Part shown: in pieces, positions 44,192 through 54,900 of the stretch
How positions within the stretch are numbered: position 1 is the first letter of the stretch
How the letters are laid out: the number at the start of each line of letters is the position of its first letter
Assembly: GCF_026898115.1 (NCBI RefSeq)
Contig: NZ_CP114036.1
Span: 806,001 to 870,000, forward strand
Source of the DNA: Streptomyces sp. S465
GTDB lineage: Bacteria > Actinomycetota > Actinomycetes > Streptomycetales > Streptomycetaceae
Length of the DNA stretch: 64,000 nt
Reading direction: 5' to 3'
Program-made: the position numbers and the translations under genes
Notes under the pieces: generated by a model
Databases searched by the model: none
What the model was told of the DNA's origin: nothing
The model's input: the letters and a program-made list of their open reading frames with translations, nothing else

Positions 44192-46060
44192 TCAGTCCTC
44201 GGCGAGGACCACGACCGTATCGCCCTCCTCCAGGGTCAGCGGTGCGGTCTTGGACGGGTTGAGGTGGACGCCGTAGAGCGGTGGCTGGTCACCGTGCCGG
44301 GCCAGCCGGTAGCCGATGGCCGTCTCGCCGCGCTGGCGGGCGGCCTCGATGACGGTGGCGAAGTTCGCCTCCGCGCCCGGTATCAGATAGCCGGCCGCCG
44401 GCTTGAGGTAGATCTCGGAGCCCTGCGGGTCGAAGAGGTCGGCGAAAACCGCGTACAGATGGCGGTTCTCGGTGAGCTGGGTGAGCAGCAGGCTGATCAC
44501 CTTGGTGGAGACGATGAAGTCGTCGGCCTTGGTGACCTGTGCCACCTCGCGGTTGGCGTCGTCGTGCATCTCGGTGACGATCGAGTACGGATCGCCGAGC
44601 TGGACCTCGATGTCGCGCAGGTGCAGCAGCGTGACCAGGGTGCGGTCGTCGGCCCGCCCGGGGTCGATCCCGTCGTCGGTCAGCACCACGATATGGCGGT
44701 AGCCGTCCAGCCCGAGCGCCTCCAGCGACGGGCGGCGGGTGGGTTCGCAGTGCTTGAATCCGACCGTGAGGTTCCGCAGCTGCCGGTTCATCTCCTCGCG
44801 GGGCGGGCGCGGGGCCGCGATGTCCACCACCGATCCGGGCTTCACCAGCAGGTCGAGCTGTTCGATGATCTTCTCCGCGCGGGAGTTCCAGCCGATCAGC
44901 AGCGTCCGGTCCGGGACCGGCGGCCGGACCTCGGCCGCCGCGATGGCCTCGCGTACGATCCGGGGCCGGGCGGCCACCGCCTGGATGAGCAGATCGTCCT
45001 CCGCGAGCATCAGCAGCCGGTCCCCGTGCCCGATCACGGTGTCCGTGGCGGGGTTGACCAGCGCCTCGCCGTCCGCGCGGTGCAGACCGATGGGCACCCC
45101 GAGTGCGAAGGCGTTCAGCGACTCCCCGTAGGTGGAGCCGACCAGCGCGGGCTCGTCCCAGGGGTAGATCTCATTGCCGACGAAGCTGAGCAGTTCGTTG
45201 AAGACGGTGGACAGACCGGACTGCCGGTGGGACTGCACGATCAGCCCGACCGCGATGTCATCGGCGTCGATCACCAGCGCGGTGTCCCCGGCGGCCAGCC
45301 GGGCGGCCGCCAGGTTCGCCGAACTCTGCACGGCGGCCACCACATTGGGGCGCGGCCCGGACCAGGTGCGGCTGTTCAGCAGCAACAGCGACTTGATGAC
45401 GTCGATGTCGCTGTCGTCCCCGACCGGGGAGAGCACCATGATGGACTTGGCGGTGTCCGGGCTCACCAGCTCCAGGTCGCCGCGCTGGAGCGGATTGCCG
45501 GAGCGGCAGATCACCCGGGTCTTCCCGGTGTCCGGGATACGGCGCCGGATCTCGTCTTCCATATCGACCTTGTCCCGGTCGGCGAGGATCACCACACAGG
45601 AGCGCCGCTCGCTCTGGTTGGCCTCCACCAGCTCGGCTATCACCGTGAAGACCTGTTCCGACCAGCCCAGCACAATGGTGTGGCCGTGCTCGATCAGCCG
45701 TGATGTGCCCTTGCGCAGCTCGTGGATGCGGGCCTCCAGGCCGGTGGTCATCACACCGATCAGCGCGCTGACGATGAAGATCCCGCCGATGGTCACGATG
45801 AGCATGAGGATCAGGAACAGCGGCCGGCCGGTGTCCCCGCCCATCGTCCCCGGGTCGAGGGTGCGCAGCAGGCTCATCCAGACGATGCCCAGCCAACCGC
45901 CGTTGTCCTCGGTGTCCTTGCGGGCGAAGGCGACCACCACACCGGAGACCAAGGTGATCAACGCCAGGGAAGCCAGCCCCAGCCAGCCGATCAGCGCCGG
46001 GGTGCCACGGTCCATCGTCCCGTCGAACCAGTACCGCAGCCGCTCCCGCAGCCTCTTCAT
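44192..46060 (-). CDS. CASTOR/POLLUX-type ion channel-like membrane protein
   Basis: A 622-residue protein. Residues 5-115 carry a short cytosolic part and two to three membrane segments (IGWLGLASLALITLVSGVVV; LFLILMLIVTIGGIFIVSALIGV) around a pore-like region (WMSLLRTLDPGTMGGDTG). The rest holds two RCK/TrkA-N-like domains (HTIVLGWSEQVFTVIAEL and DRTLLIGWNSRAEKIIEQL) and TrkA-C-like parts. This matches the bacterial relatives of plant CASTOR/POLLUX cation channels. GGAGGAG supports the ATG. It is 83 bp downstream of the sensor phosphatase gene on the same strand. Confidence 0.85.
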   Translation of the reverse strand: MKRLRERLRYWFDGTMDRGTPALIGWLGLASLALITLVSGVVVAFARKDTEDNGGWLGIVWMSLLRTLDPGTMGGDTGRPLFLILMLIVTIGGIFIVSALIGVMTTGLEARIHELRKGTSRLIEHGHTIVLGWSEQVFTVIAELVEANQSERRSCVVILADRDKVDMEDEIRRRIPDTGKTRVICRSGNPLQRGDLELVSPDTAKSIMVLSPVGDDSDIDVIKSLLLLNSRTWSGPRPNVVAAVQSSANLAAARLAAGDTALVIDADDIAVGLIVQSHRQSGLSTVFNELLSFVGNEIYPWDEPALVGSTYGESLNAFALGVPIGLHRADGEALVNPATDTVIGHGDRLLMLAEDDLLIQAVAARPRIVREAIAAAEVRPPVPDRTLLIGWNSRAEKIIEQLDLLVKPGSVVDIAAPRPPREEMNRQLRNLTVGFKHCEPTRRPSLEALGLDGYRHIVVLTDDGIDPGRADDRTLVTLLHLRDIEVQLGDPYSIVTEMHDDANREVAQVTKADDFIVSTKVISLLLTQLTENRHLYAVFADLFDPQGSEIYLKPAAGYLIPGAEANFATVIEAARQRGETAIGYRLARHGDQPPLYGVHLNPSKTAPLTLEEGDTVVVLAED

Positions 46061-46143
46061 GCCGCACTCCTCCATCGCCCACAACGCCGCCAGGGGCCCA
46101 ACGGCCCCTGGTGAGCGGTGTTCCAGGCGCTGGTGCGCGGCGG

Positions 46144-48894
46144 TCAGCCGGGGAGGTCGTCCCACTGGTCGAGGAGGTCGTCGCCCTCGAGGTCGCCCAG
46201 CGCGGCCACCGGGTCGGTCAGGGGCTGTTCGGCCCAGATGATCTTACCGTTGGGGGTGTAGCGGGTTCCCCAGCGCTGGGCGTACTGGGCGACGAGGAAG
46301 AGCCCCCGGCCGCCCTCGTCGGTGGTGGCGGCGCGGCGCAGATGGGGCGAGGTGCTGGAGCCGTCGGCCACCTCGCAGACGAGGGTGCGGGCGCGCAGCA
46401 ACCGGACGCGGAGCGGGGCGGATCCATAGCGGACGGCGTTGGTCATCAGCTCGCTGAGGATGAGTTCGGTGGTGAAGCCGAACTCCTCCAGCCCCCATGC
46501 GGTGAGTCGCCGGGCCGCCTCGTTGCGGATGCGGGCGACCGCGGCGGGGTCGGCGGGCAGCTCCCATTCGGCGACGTGTCCGGGGTCCAGACGGCGGGTG
46601 CGGGCGACGAGGAGGGCGATGTCGTCGCCGGGGTGGTCGGACGTCATGGCCTGGAAGACGGCCTGACAGGTCTCCTCCGGGGTGGCCTCGGGGAGCCCGG
46701 CGAGGGTGGTGCGCAGCGCCTCGAGCCCCTCGTCGGCGTCCCGGCCCCGGTCCCGGACCAGTCCGTCGGTGAACAGGGCCAGCCGGCTGCCCTCGGGCAG
46801 CTCCAGCTCGGCGGTCTCGACGAGTTCGCCGCCGAGGCCCAGCGGCGGGGCGAGGGGGACGTCGGGGAGGGTGACCTCGCCGTCGGGGAGGACCACCGCG
46901 GGGCCCGGGTGACCGGCGCCCGCCACCGTGCAGCGGCCGGAGACCGGGTCGTAGACGGCGTACAGACAGGTGGCGCCGCCGATCCCCGGGGCGTCGGAGC
47001 CCGCGGCGGCCTGGTCCTGGTCGAACCGGCTGACCAGCTCGTCGAGATGGGCGATGAGTTCGTCGGGCGGCAGGTCGAGGGCGGAGAAGTTGTGCACGGC
47101 GGTGCGCAGCCGGCCCATGGTGGCGGCGGCGTGCAGTCCATGGCCGACGACATCGCCGACGGCGAGGGCGACCCGGGCGCCGGGGAGCGGGATGACGTCG
47201 AACCAGTCGCCGCCGGCCGAGGACCGGGCGGGCTGGTAGCGGTGGGCCACGTCCAGGGCGTCCTGTTCGGGCAGGCCCTGGGGCAGCAGACTGCGCTGGA
47301 GGGTGACCGCCATGGCGTGTTCGCGGGTGTAGCGGCGGGCGTTGTCGATGGCCACGGCGGCGCGGGCGACCAGCTCCTCGGTGAACGCCACGTCGTCCTC
47401 GTCGAACGGCGCGGACTCCGCCGAGCGCCAGAAGGTGGCGAGGCCCAGGGGGACGTCCCGGGCCCGCAGCGGGACGGTGATCATCGAGTGGATGCCATAA
47501 CGGACGATCTTGGCCGCCTGTTCGGGGTCCTGCTCCCGCCATTCCGCGCGGGTCCGCAGATCCGCCTCGAGCACCGGCCGGCCCGCGCCGAAGACCAGCG
47601 CCTGGGGCGCGGTGCCGGTATAGGTGATCATCTTGCCGGTGCGCCACAGCGGATGGTCGGCCCGGACGCCACGGATGGCGGTGCGGCGCATGGCGCCGTC
47701 CGCGGGCTCGTCGCCGCGCAGCACGGGGTCCACGAGGTCGACGGTGGCGAAGTCGGCGAACCACGGGACGGCGAACCCGGTCAGCTCCTCGGCGGTGCGC
47801 ACCACATCGAGGGTGGTGCCGATCTTCGCACCGGCCTCGTAGAGCAGCCTCAGCCGCCGCTCCGCCACTTCGGCCTTGCCGGACAGCGCGCGCAGTTCGG
47901 TGGAGTCGCGGAGGGTGGCGACGCTCCCGGACACCCCGCCGTCCCCTCGGGTGGGGCGCTGGTTGACGACGAGCAGCCGGTCCCCGGCCGGACGCACCTC
48001 GTCGGTGGCGACCCGGCCCGAGGCGAGCAGGTCGGCGGTGCCCGGTTCGAGGCCGAGCTCGGTGACGGGGCGGCCCTCGGCGTCCGGGGGCAGCTCGAGC
48101 AGGCGGCCGGCCTCGTCGTTGGCGAGGACGAGACGGCCCTGGCCGTCGACGATGAGCACACCTTCCCGGACGGAGTGGAGCACGGCGTCGTGGTGCTCGT
48201 ACATGCGGGTCATCTGGGCGGGGCCGAGTCCCCGCGTCTGCCGCCGCAGCCGTCTCCCGACCAGCGCCGTGCCGCCGGTGGCGAGCGCGAGCGCGCCGGC
48301 CGCGGAGCCGAGGACGAGCGGCAGCTGGTGCTCGACCCGGCCGGTCGCGTCCGAGCCGGTCAGGCCGGCGCAGACCACACCGGCCACGGTGCCGTCGCTC
48401 CTGGTGACCGGGACGGTGGCCTGGACCTCCCGGCCCAGGGGCCCCTGGACGGACTCGGTGACGATCCTGCCCCGGGCCGCGGACCGGAAGTCGGCGACGA
48501 GCCGCTTGCCGATGAACTCCGGCCTGGGGTGGGTGTAGCGGATTCCCTTGGTGTCGGCCACGACCACGAAGTCCACACGGGCCTGCCGCCGGGCCTGCTC
48601 GGCCCGCGGCTGGAGCCGGGCGGTCGGATCGTCGGTGCGCAGCGCGGCCACGACCTCCGGGGAGGTGGCGAAGGTCTGGGCAACGGCGGTCGCGCGGCCC
48701 ATGGCCTCCCGCTCGCTGTCGCTGCGGGCCTGGAGGACGAGCGCGGTGGTCGCCGCGGCGATGAGCAGGCCGACGAGCACCACCTGGACGGCGAAGACCT
48801 GTCCGGCGATGCTGCGCACCCCCAGCAGGGAGCCGAAGCGCTTCCGGGAGGGGGCGGGCGGGGAGAGCCTTGATCGACCGAAATCTCCGATCAC
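46144..48894 (-). CDS. Multidomain sensor phosphatase (Cache-PAS-GAF-PP2C-HATPase)
   Basis: A protein of about 916 residues. A membrane segment (VFAVQVVLVGLLIAAATTAL) precedes an extracellular Cache-type sensor like that of CitA/DcuS, ended by a second membrane segment near 200. Then follow a PAS domain (HSVREGVLIVDGQGRLVLAN), a GAF domain near 350-500, a SpoIIE PP2C domain (SSAGGDWFDVIPL, GDVVGHG, LALFTDGLVRDRG) and an anti-sigma-like HATPase (ELILSELMTNAVRYG, GGRGLFLV). It can both dephosphorylate an anti-anti-sigma factor and bind or phosphorylate one, so it is probably a partner-switching input. The start is uncertain: GTG at 48894 has AAGG 5 bp upstream, and GTG at 48918 is possible. Confidence 0.85.
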   Translation of the reverse strand: MIGDFGRSRLSPPAPSRKRFGSLLGVRSIAGQVFAVQVVLVGLLIAAATTALVLQARSDSEREAMGRATAVAQTFATSPEVVAALRTDDPTARLQPRAEQARRQARVDFVVVADTKGIRYTHPRPEFIGKRLVADFRSAARGRIVTESVQGPLGREVQATVPVTRSDGTVAGVVCAGLTGSDATGRVEHQLPLVLGSAAGALALATGGTALVGRRLRRQTRGLGPAQMTRMYEHHDAVLHSVREGVLIVDGQGRLVLANDEAGRLLELPPDAEGRPVTELGLEPGTADLLASGRVATDEVRPAGDRLLVVNQRPTRGDGGVSGSVATLRDSTELRALSGKAEVAERRLRLLYEAGAKIGTTLDVVRTAEELTGFAVPWFADFATVDLVDPVLRGDEPADGAMRRTAIRGVRADHPLWRTGKMITYTGTAPQALVFGAGRPVLEADLRTRAEWREQDPEQAAKIVRYGIHSMITVPLRARDVPLGLATFWRSAESAPFDEDDVAFTEELVARAAVAIDNARRYTREHAMAVTLQRSLLPQGLPEQDALDVAHRYQPARSSAGGDWFDVIPLPGARVALAVGDVVGHGLHAAATMGRLRTAVHNFSALDLPPDELIAHLDELVSRFDQDQAAAGSDAPGIGGATCLYAVYDPVSGRCTVAGAGHPGPAVVLPDGEVTLPDVPLAPPLGLGGELVETAELELPEGSRLALFTDGLVRDRGRDADEGLEALRTTLAGLPEATPEETCQAVFQAMTSDHPGDDIALLVARTRRLDPGHVAEWELPADPAAVARIRNEAARRLTAWGLEEFGFTTELILSELMTNAVRYGSAPLRVRLLRARTLVCEVADGSSTSPHLRRAATTDEGGRGLFLVAQYAQRWGTRYTPNGKIIWAEQPLTDPVAALGDLEGDDLLDQWDDLPG

Positions 48895-48992
48895 GTCCCC
48901 CTTACTACCATTCGCCACCTCGTGGTCGTGCCGACGGGTGGGGCCGGACCAGGGGCGTTCCGGTCTCCGATACGCATCGGTACGGCGGGTGA

Positions 48993-49268
48993 CGGCTCGC
49001 ACACGCAACGCTCACCGGCCACGCCTGGCCACATGACGCCGGTCACACATCAAGCCGACCGGCCACGTCGCCCATCGTGGCCCGGGTGGCATCCAGGTCC
49101 ACCCGCGCCCGGTCGGCCACCAGACAGTGGCGGCTCGCACACGCAACGCTCACCGGCCGCGCCTGACCACATGACGCCGGTCACACATCAAGCCGACCGG
49201 CCACGTCGCGCATCGTGGCCCGGGTGGCATCCAGGTCCACCCGCGCCCGGTCGGCCACCAGATAGAGG
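48993..49268. repeat. Tandem duplication, two 138-bp copies
   Basis: Copy A (48993-49130) and copy B (49131-49268) are head to tail with 133 of 138 bases identical. Copy B contains the last 29 codons and stop of the roadblock-like gene plus 50 bp beyond; copy A lies downstream of it as a non-coding duplicate. The few differences suggest a fairly recent event. Confidence 0.95.
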
Positions 49269-49555
49269 AAGACACCCTGGCGGGCGCGCCGACTGAGCGG
49301 GCGGATCACGTGGTACTCGGTGTCCAGTGTGACGACGATGTCCTCGAGGCGCTCCGGGTCGTAGCCGAGCAGCTCCAGGGTGGACAGCTTGGCGCGCAGC
49401 ACGTCGGTGTCCCCGTAGGCCACCTTCTCCAGGTCCGGTCCGCGCGGGGCCTGGACGGCGCCCAGGCTGATCCGGCTCAGATAGTCGACGAGCGAGGCCG
49501 CCAGCGCTCCCTCGCACCCCATCACCTCACGCAGCGACTCCTGGATGTCGGTCAT
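49181..49555 (-). CDS. Roadblock/LC7-like protein
   Basis: A 124-residue protein with GGAGG before the ATG. The pattern MTDIQESLREVMGCEGALAASL, then KVAYGDTDVLRAKLSTLELLG and VTLDTEYHVIRPL, FLYLVADRARVDLDATRATM fits small actinobacterial roadblock-type proteins that work with Ras-like or sensor proteins. The recognition is from pattern, not search. Its 3' end is duplicated in tandem just downstream. It diverges from the oxidoreductase gene across 181 bp. Confidence 0.65.
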   Translation of the reverse strand: MTDIQESLREVMGCEGALAASLVDYLSRISLGAVQAPRGPDLEKVAYGDTDVLRAKLSTLELLGYDPERLEDIVVTLDTEYHVIRPLSRRARQGVFLYLVADRARVDLDATRATMRDVAGRLDV

Positions 49556-49736
49556 GACCGCCGCCCTCCCGGGACCTGCATGTCCATACATTTCATCCTC
49601 GCACAGGGTTCGTTGGCGCACCCCCGCACGCGATCCCCCCGTCCCGGACGGCACCACCCGTGGTGGCCGGCCGCCGATCGTCCTATCCTGCCCAGGCACG
49701 ACGCAGGATTGAATCGTTTTTCCCGCTGGAGGGCGC

Positions 49737-51095
49737 ATGACCGTCGGCAGCACCCCGTCCCGGGCCGTGGTGGTGGGCACCGGATCCCGGGCCCAGATGT
49801 TCACCGAGGCACTGGCCCGCCGTCCGCAGCTGCGGGTCGCCGCGCTGTGCGATCCGAACCCGGTGCGCATCGCCCACCACCAGCGGCTGCTGAAGGATGC
49901 GGGCGAACCGGAGGCGGCCGCCTGGGGCCCGGATGAGTTCGAGCGGCGGCTGCGCGCGGACGACATCCAGGAGGTCGTGGTGACCTGCGTGGACGCGCTG
50001 CACGACGCGTACATCGTGCCCGCCCTGCGAGCCGGCTGCCGGGTGGTCACGGAGAAGCCGATGACCACCGACGCGGCCAAGTGCCGCCGCATCCTGGAGA
50101 CGGTCGAGGAGACCGGCAACCATCTGGCGGTCGCCTTCAACTACCGCTTCAACCCGGTCCACGAGGAGGTTCACCGGCAGCTGTCCGGCGGTGCCATCGG
50201 CCAGGTGCTGTCGGTGCACTTCGAGTGGCTGCTGGACACCCGGCACGGGGCCGACTACTTCCGCCGCTGGCACCGCGAGAAGGAGCACAGCGGCGGACTG
50301 ATGGTGCACAAGTCCAGCCACCACTTCGACCTGGTCAACTGGTGGCTGGGGGCCCGGCCCGAGGAGGTGTTCGGCTACGGCGGGCTCGGCTTCTACGGCC
50401 GTGCGGCCGGCGAGCGCAGCGGCTACCGGCGCGACTACGAGCGGGCCCACGGCGCCGCCGCCGCCAGGGACGACCCGTTCGCGCTGGAACTGGCCGGGAA
50501 CGACGCGCTGCGCTCGCTGTACCTGGACGCCGAGGGCGCGGACGGCTACCACCGCGACCGCAATGTGTTCGGCGACGGCATCACCATCGAGGACGACATG
50601 GCGCTGCTGGTCCGCTACGACACCGGCGCCACCATGACGTACCACCTGACCGCCTACTCCCCCTGGGAGGGCTACCGGGTGATGTTCAACGGCACCCGGG
50701 GCCGGCTGGAGCTGGAGGTCGAGGAGAGCAAGTGGCAGCCGCCGCTGCTGGGCACGGCCTCCGGCCGCGGCACCATCCACGGCGACCAGGCGCTCGCCAA
50801 CGCGGGCGGTCCGCGGCTGGTGCTGCGGCCGCTGTGGGAGCCGCCGCGGGAGGTGGAGCTGCCGGAGTTCGACCACGCCGGGCACGGCGGTGGCGACCAG
50901 CGGATGCTCGATGTGCTCTACGGTCCGGTGGACCCGGCCGCGGCCGCCGGGGCGGCAGCCTCGGACGCCTCGGACGCCTCCCGCCAGCGGGCCACCGAGG
51001 AGGACGGGGCGCTCGCGCTGGTCACCGGGCTCGCTGCCAACCAGTCGTTCGCCGACGGGAAGCCGGTGGCCACGGCGGATCTCGTGGCGCGGTAG
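49737..51095 (+). CDS. Gfo/Idh/MocA-family oxidoreductase
   Basis: A 452-residue NAD(P)-dependent dehydrogenase. The N-terminal Rossmann fold has VVVGTGSRAQMF, ALCDPNPVR and the signature EKPMTTD (Lys near residue 110). The C-terminal domain includes HREKEHSGGLMVHKSSHHFDLVNWWLG, in which the HKSSHHFD segment is probably at the sugar site. Members oxidise or reduce sugars and inositols; the extra length is due to insertions near 220-280. GGAGG precedes the ATG. No sugar transporter or kinase is adjacent, so the substrate is unknown. Confidence 0.9.
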   Translation: MTVGSTPSRAVVVGTGSRAQMFTEALARRPQLRVAALCDPNPVRIAHHQRLLKDAGEPEAAAWGPDEFERRLRADDIQEVVVTCVDALHDAYIVPALRAGCRVVTEKPMTTDAAKCRRILETVEETGNHLAVAFNYRFNPVHEEVHRQLSGGAIGQVLSVHFEWLLDTRHGADYFRRWHREKEHSGGLMVHKSSHHFDLVNWWLGARPEEVFGYGGLGFYGRAAGERSGYRRDYERAHGAAAARDDPFALELAGNDALRSLYLDAEGADGYHRDRNVFGDGITIEDDMALLVRYDTGATMTYHLTAYSPWEGYRVMFNGTRGRLELEVEESKWQPPLLGTASGRGTIHGDQALANAGGPRLVLRPLWEPPREVELPEFDHAGHGGGDQRMLDVLYGPVDPAAAAGAAASDASDASRQRATEEDGALALVTGLAANQSFADGKPVATADLVAR

Positions 51096-51144
51096 CCGGG
51101 GAGTTGGGTCCGACGCGGCTCATCCCGCCCCCGGCTGAGGCAGG

Positions 51145-51849
51145 ATGAGCCGCATGGACACGGAAACGATCAGAACACCCGGCGCGCCCCGCTTCCGGGG
51201 TGCCGCGCGGCGCCGCCGAAGACTTCTGCCGGTCTCGCTCGCGGCGGCCGGTCTGCTCACCGCCTGCGGTACGCAGACCTCGTCGGGGGCCGCCGCGGTG
51301 CCCGACGAGGCCACGTCCCGCCCGTCGGGCCCGGTCGCCGTCGAATCGCTCACCGTCACTCCGCCCACCGCCTCACCCACCGCTTCCCCGGTCTGCCCCG
51401 GCTCGGGGGTGCTGCTGCGGGCCGCGGAGGCCGACGCGGCCATGGGGTTGCGGGTGCAGACGGTCGAGCTGGTGAACTGCGGCAAGCGGGACCGTACGGT
51501 GAACGGCCACCCGTCCGTCCAGGTCCTCGACGCGGACCTGGAACCGCTGGAGGTCACGGTCGGCCACGGGACGTCGGGCATCGCCACCATCGGCGGCTTC
51601 GAGACCGCCACCGGGCCGGTGCGGCTGAAGCCCGGTGAGCGGGCGGTGGCGCGGCTGGTGTGGCGGAACACGGTGACGGAAGGCACGCGCCCCGCCGCCG
51701 ACGGGCGCTATCTGCGGATCGCGCCGAACGGCGACGGGATGGACTGGCAGACCGTGCCCGACCACATCGACCTGGGCACCACCGGCAAGCTGGGCGTGAG
51801 CGCCTGGGCCCGGCCCACGGCGTCCGCCCCGGCCGGGCCCCGCCCGTAG
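51145..51849 (+). CDS. DUF4232-like lipoprotein
   Basis: A 234-residue exported protein. A twin-Arg-rich start (RRRRRLLPVSLAAAGLLTAC) gives a lipobox Cys near residue 41. A Ser/Thr/Pro-rich spacer follows, then a beta-rich domain with VELVNCGKRDRTVNGHPSVQVLD and VRLKPGERAVARLVWRNTV, the pattern of DUF4232. Function is not known. GAGG lies 4 bp before the ATG at 51145; an ATG at 51154 is possible too. It converges on the PKS gene 52 bp away. Confidence 0.8.
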   Translation: MSRMDTETIRTPGAPRFRGAARRRRRLLPVSLAAAGLLTACGTQTSSGAAAVPDEATSRPSGPVAVESLTVTPPTASPTASPVCPGSGVLLRAAEADAAMGLRVQTVELVNCGKRDRTVNGHPSVQVLDADLEPLEVTVGHGTSGIATIGGFETATGPVRLKPGERAVARLVWRNTVTEGTRPAADGRYLRIAPNGDGMDWQTVPDHIDLGTTGKLGVSAWARPTASAPAGPRP

Positions 51850-51901
51850 CCCGCCGGTGGCGCCCGCCGGTGACACCTGGCGCCCGGCGTCCGTCGTCGC
51901 G

Positions 51902-54900
51902 TCAGTCCGGGGCGGACAGCCCCCCGGCCTGGTGGGGCGTCAGCTCCAGTCCCATGTGCTGGGCGAGACCTACGGCCAGGGCCGCCACGGTCGGATGCCG
52001 CCAGACGAAGTCGCCCGCGAGCTTGATGTCCAGCCCGGTCTCCAGGCGGACCCGCAGCTCCATGGCGAGCAGCGAGTCGAAGCCCAGCGACTTCAGCGGG
52101 GTCTGCGGATCGAGGGTGCTGCTGCTGAGCCGCAGCACGGCCCGGATGTGCTCGGTCAGCCAGGACTCCAGCGCGGTGCGGCGGGCCGGACCGGCCGGGA
52201 GGGCGGCCAGCCGGGCGCGGATGTCGTCGCCGCCCTCCCCGGTGGCCGCCGGAGTGCCCTCGGCGGAGGTGAGCGGGGCGAACAGGGAGCTGTGGCGGCC
52301 GGCGGCGGGGATCCAGGTGTCCGGTTCACCGGGGAGCACACCGGTCCGCACCCGCCGGTGGGCCAGGAGGTCGCCGAGCGCCCGCAGCCCCTCGTCGGTG
52401 GCGATGGTCCGGTAACCGCGGTCGGCGAAGCCGGTGGCCACCCCGGTCTCGCCCCACGGGCCCCAGTTGACCGCGAGGGTGGGCAGCCCGCGCGCCGAGC
52501 GCCACGCGGCGAAGTCGTCCAGCCAGGCGTTGGCGGCCGCGTAGGCACCTTGTCCGGGGTTGCCGACGAGGGAGGCCATGGAGGAGTACACCGTGAACCA
52601 GTCGAGCCGGTGTCCCTCGGTGGCCTGGTGCAGCCGCCACGCACCGGTGGCCTTCGGCGCCCATACGCGGCACAGCTGGTCCTCGCGGAGGGTGGTGACG
52701 GCCGCGTCGTCCAGGACCATGGCGCAGTGCACCACGCCGCGCAGCGGCGCCCGGTCCTCGGCGGTGGCGGCGGACACGAGCCGGCCGGCCGTGTCCGGGT
52801 GGCCGATGTCGCCGAGCACGACGCTGATCCTGGTGCCGTGGGCGGAGAGTTCGCCGAGCGTCCGCGCGGCGGCGCCGTCCGGCCCGGTGCGCCCGTTGAG
52901 CACCAGATGGCCCGCGCCCCGCCGGGCCAGCCAGCAGGCGGTGGCGAGCCCGAGGCCGCGCAGGCCGCCGGTGACGATGTACGTCGCGCCCTCCCGTACG
53001 ATCGGCGGCCCGTCCGGCAGCACCGCGTCGGCCTGGCCCTCCTGCGGGATGGTCAGCACCAGCTTGCCGATGTGGCGGGCGCCGGCCATCTGCCGGAACG
53101 CCTCGGTGGCCTCGGCCAGCGGATAGGTGGTGCAGCGCAGCGGCTTGAGACGGCCCTCGGCGAACGCGGCGAGCACCTCCCGCAGCATCGTGGCGTACAC
53201 CTGCGGGTGGGCCAGCTGCACCTCTTTGAGGTCCACGGTGGCGAAAGTGATGTTGTGCCGCAGCGGGGCGAGCCCGAGCGGGGCGTCGGAGAGGATGTCG
53301 CGCACGCCGAGTTCGACGAAGCGGCCGAAGGGGCGCAGACACTCCACCCCGGCCCGGATGGCCGCCCCGGCGAGGGAGTTGAGCACCAGGTCCACGCCCT
53401 CGCCCCCGGTGGCCTCCTTGACCTGGTCGCGGAAGTCCAGCGATCTGGAGTCCATCACCTGGGCGATGCCCATGGCCCGCAGAAAGCGCCGTTTCTCCTC
53501 GCTGCCCGCCGTGGCCAGCACCTCGGCGCCCAGCAGCCGGGCGACCGCGATGGCGGCGAGTCCGGTGCCGCCGGTGGCCGAGTGGATCAGCACCCGCTCC
53601 CCCGCCGCCACCCGGCCGACGTGGCGCAGCGCGTACCAGGCGGTGAGGAACGCGATCGGCAGTCCGGCGGCGGTGGCCGGGTCCATGCCCTCGGGGAGGG
53701 GGCCGATGCGGTCCGCGGGGACGACGAGGAACGATCCGAAGGCGCCGCCGTGCACATCGGCCGCCACCACGCGGTCGCCGGTGCGCAGCTGGTCGACACC
53801 GGCTCCGACCGCGGTGACCTCGCCCGCGCATTCGAAGCCGAGCCGGTAGCGGACGTCCTCGTCGCCGGGGAGCAGGCCCATGGCGGTGAGGACATCACGG
53901 AAGTTCAGGCCCGCGGCGAGCACCCGCAGTTCCACTTCGCCGGGTCCGGGCGGGCGGCGGGGGGTGACGGTGAGCTCCAGGCTGCCGAGGTCGCCGAGGC
54001 GGCCGGCGCGCAGCCGGAAGCCGTCGGTGCCGCAGCGCACGGTGCGGGCGGCGGCGGTGGTCCGCTCGGTGTCGGTGAGGGGCGCGTAGGCCAGCTGGGC
54101 GGCGTAGCGGGCCCCGTCGCGCAGCGCGATCTCGTCCTCGGGGCCGTCGGCGAGGAGTTCGGCGGCGAGGGTCTCGGCGAGCCGGTCCGGGGCGGCCGGG
54201 TCGGTGTCCACCGAAGTGGCCCGCAGTTCGGGGTGTTCCAGGGCCAGCACCCGCAGCAGTCCGCGCACCGCGCTCTGTCCGGGGTCCGCCGGATCCCCGG
54301 GGGCCACGGTGCGGGCGCCGTGGGTGACCACGTACAGGCGGGGCGGTTCGGGGCAGCCGGCGGTGAGTGCCTGAGCGGCGGCGAGCAGTCTGCGGACGCG
54401 GCGCAGCCCGTCCTGGGGGCCGCTGTCGGCGGGGCGCCGGCCGCACAGGAGCACCACGGCGCGCGGCCGGGCTCCGGAGCGGGGCAGCCGGCCGGTGAGG
54501 GCGTCCCGGAACGTGTCGAGCCCCTCATCGGTCAGGGGCGCGTCCCACACCCGGGCGGTGGCGCCGGCCGCGCGCAGGGCGTCGGCGACGGGGCGGGCGG
54601 TGCGGTCCGCCTCGCCGACGAGCAGCCACCGCCCCGGGGGGCGGGTGGCCGGGGGCCGGGTGGCGCGCCGCCAGCCGATCTCCAGGAACCACCGGTCGGT
54701 CTCGGCCGTGCGGGGCGCGGTACTGCCGACGGCCCGCAGGCCGTCGATGGCCAGGACCGGCCGGCCGGCCGCGTCGAGCAGGCGGATGTGGCCGACGAGG
54801 GCCCCGGGTCCGGCCTCGGTGAGGCGGGCGTGGCAGTACACGGCGGTCTCGGGGTCCCCGAGGACGCGGACGCTGTGGATCCGGGAGGGCAGCATGAGTC

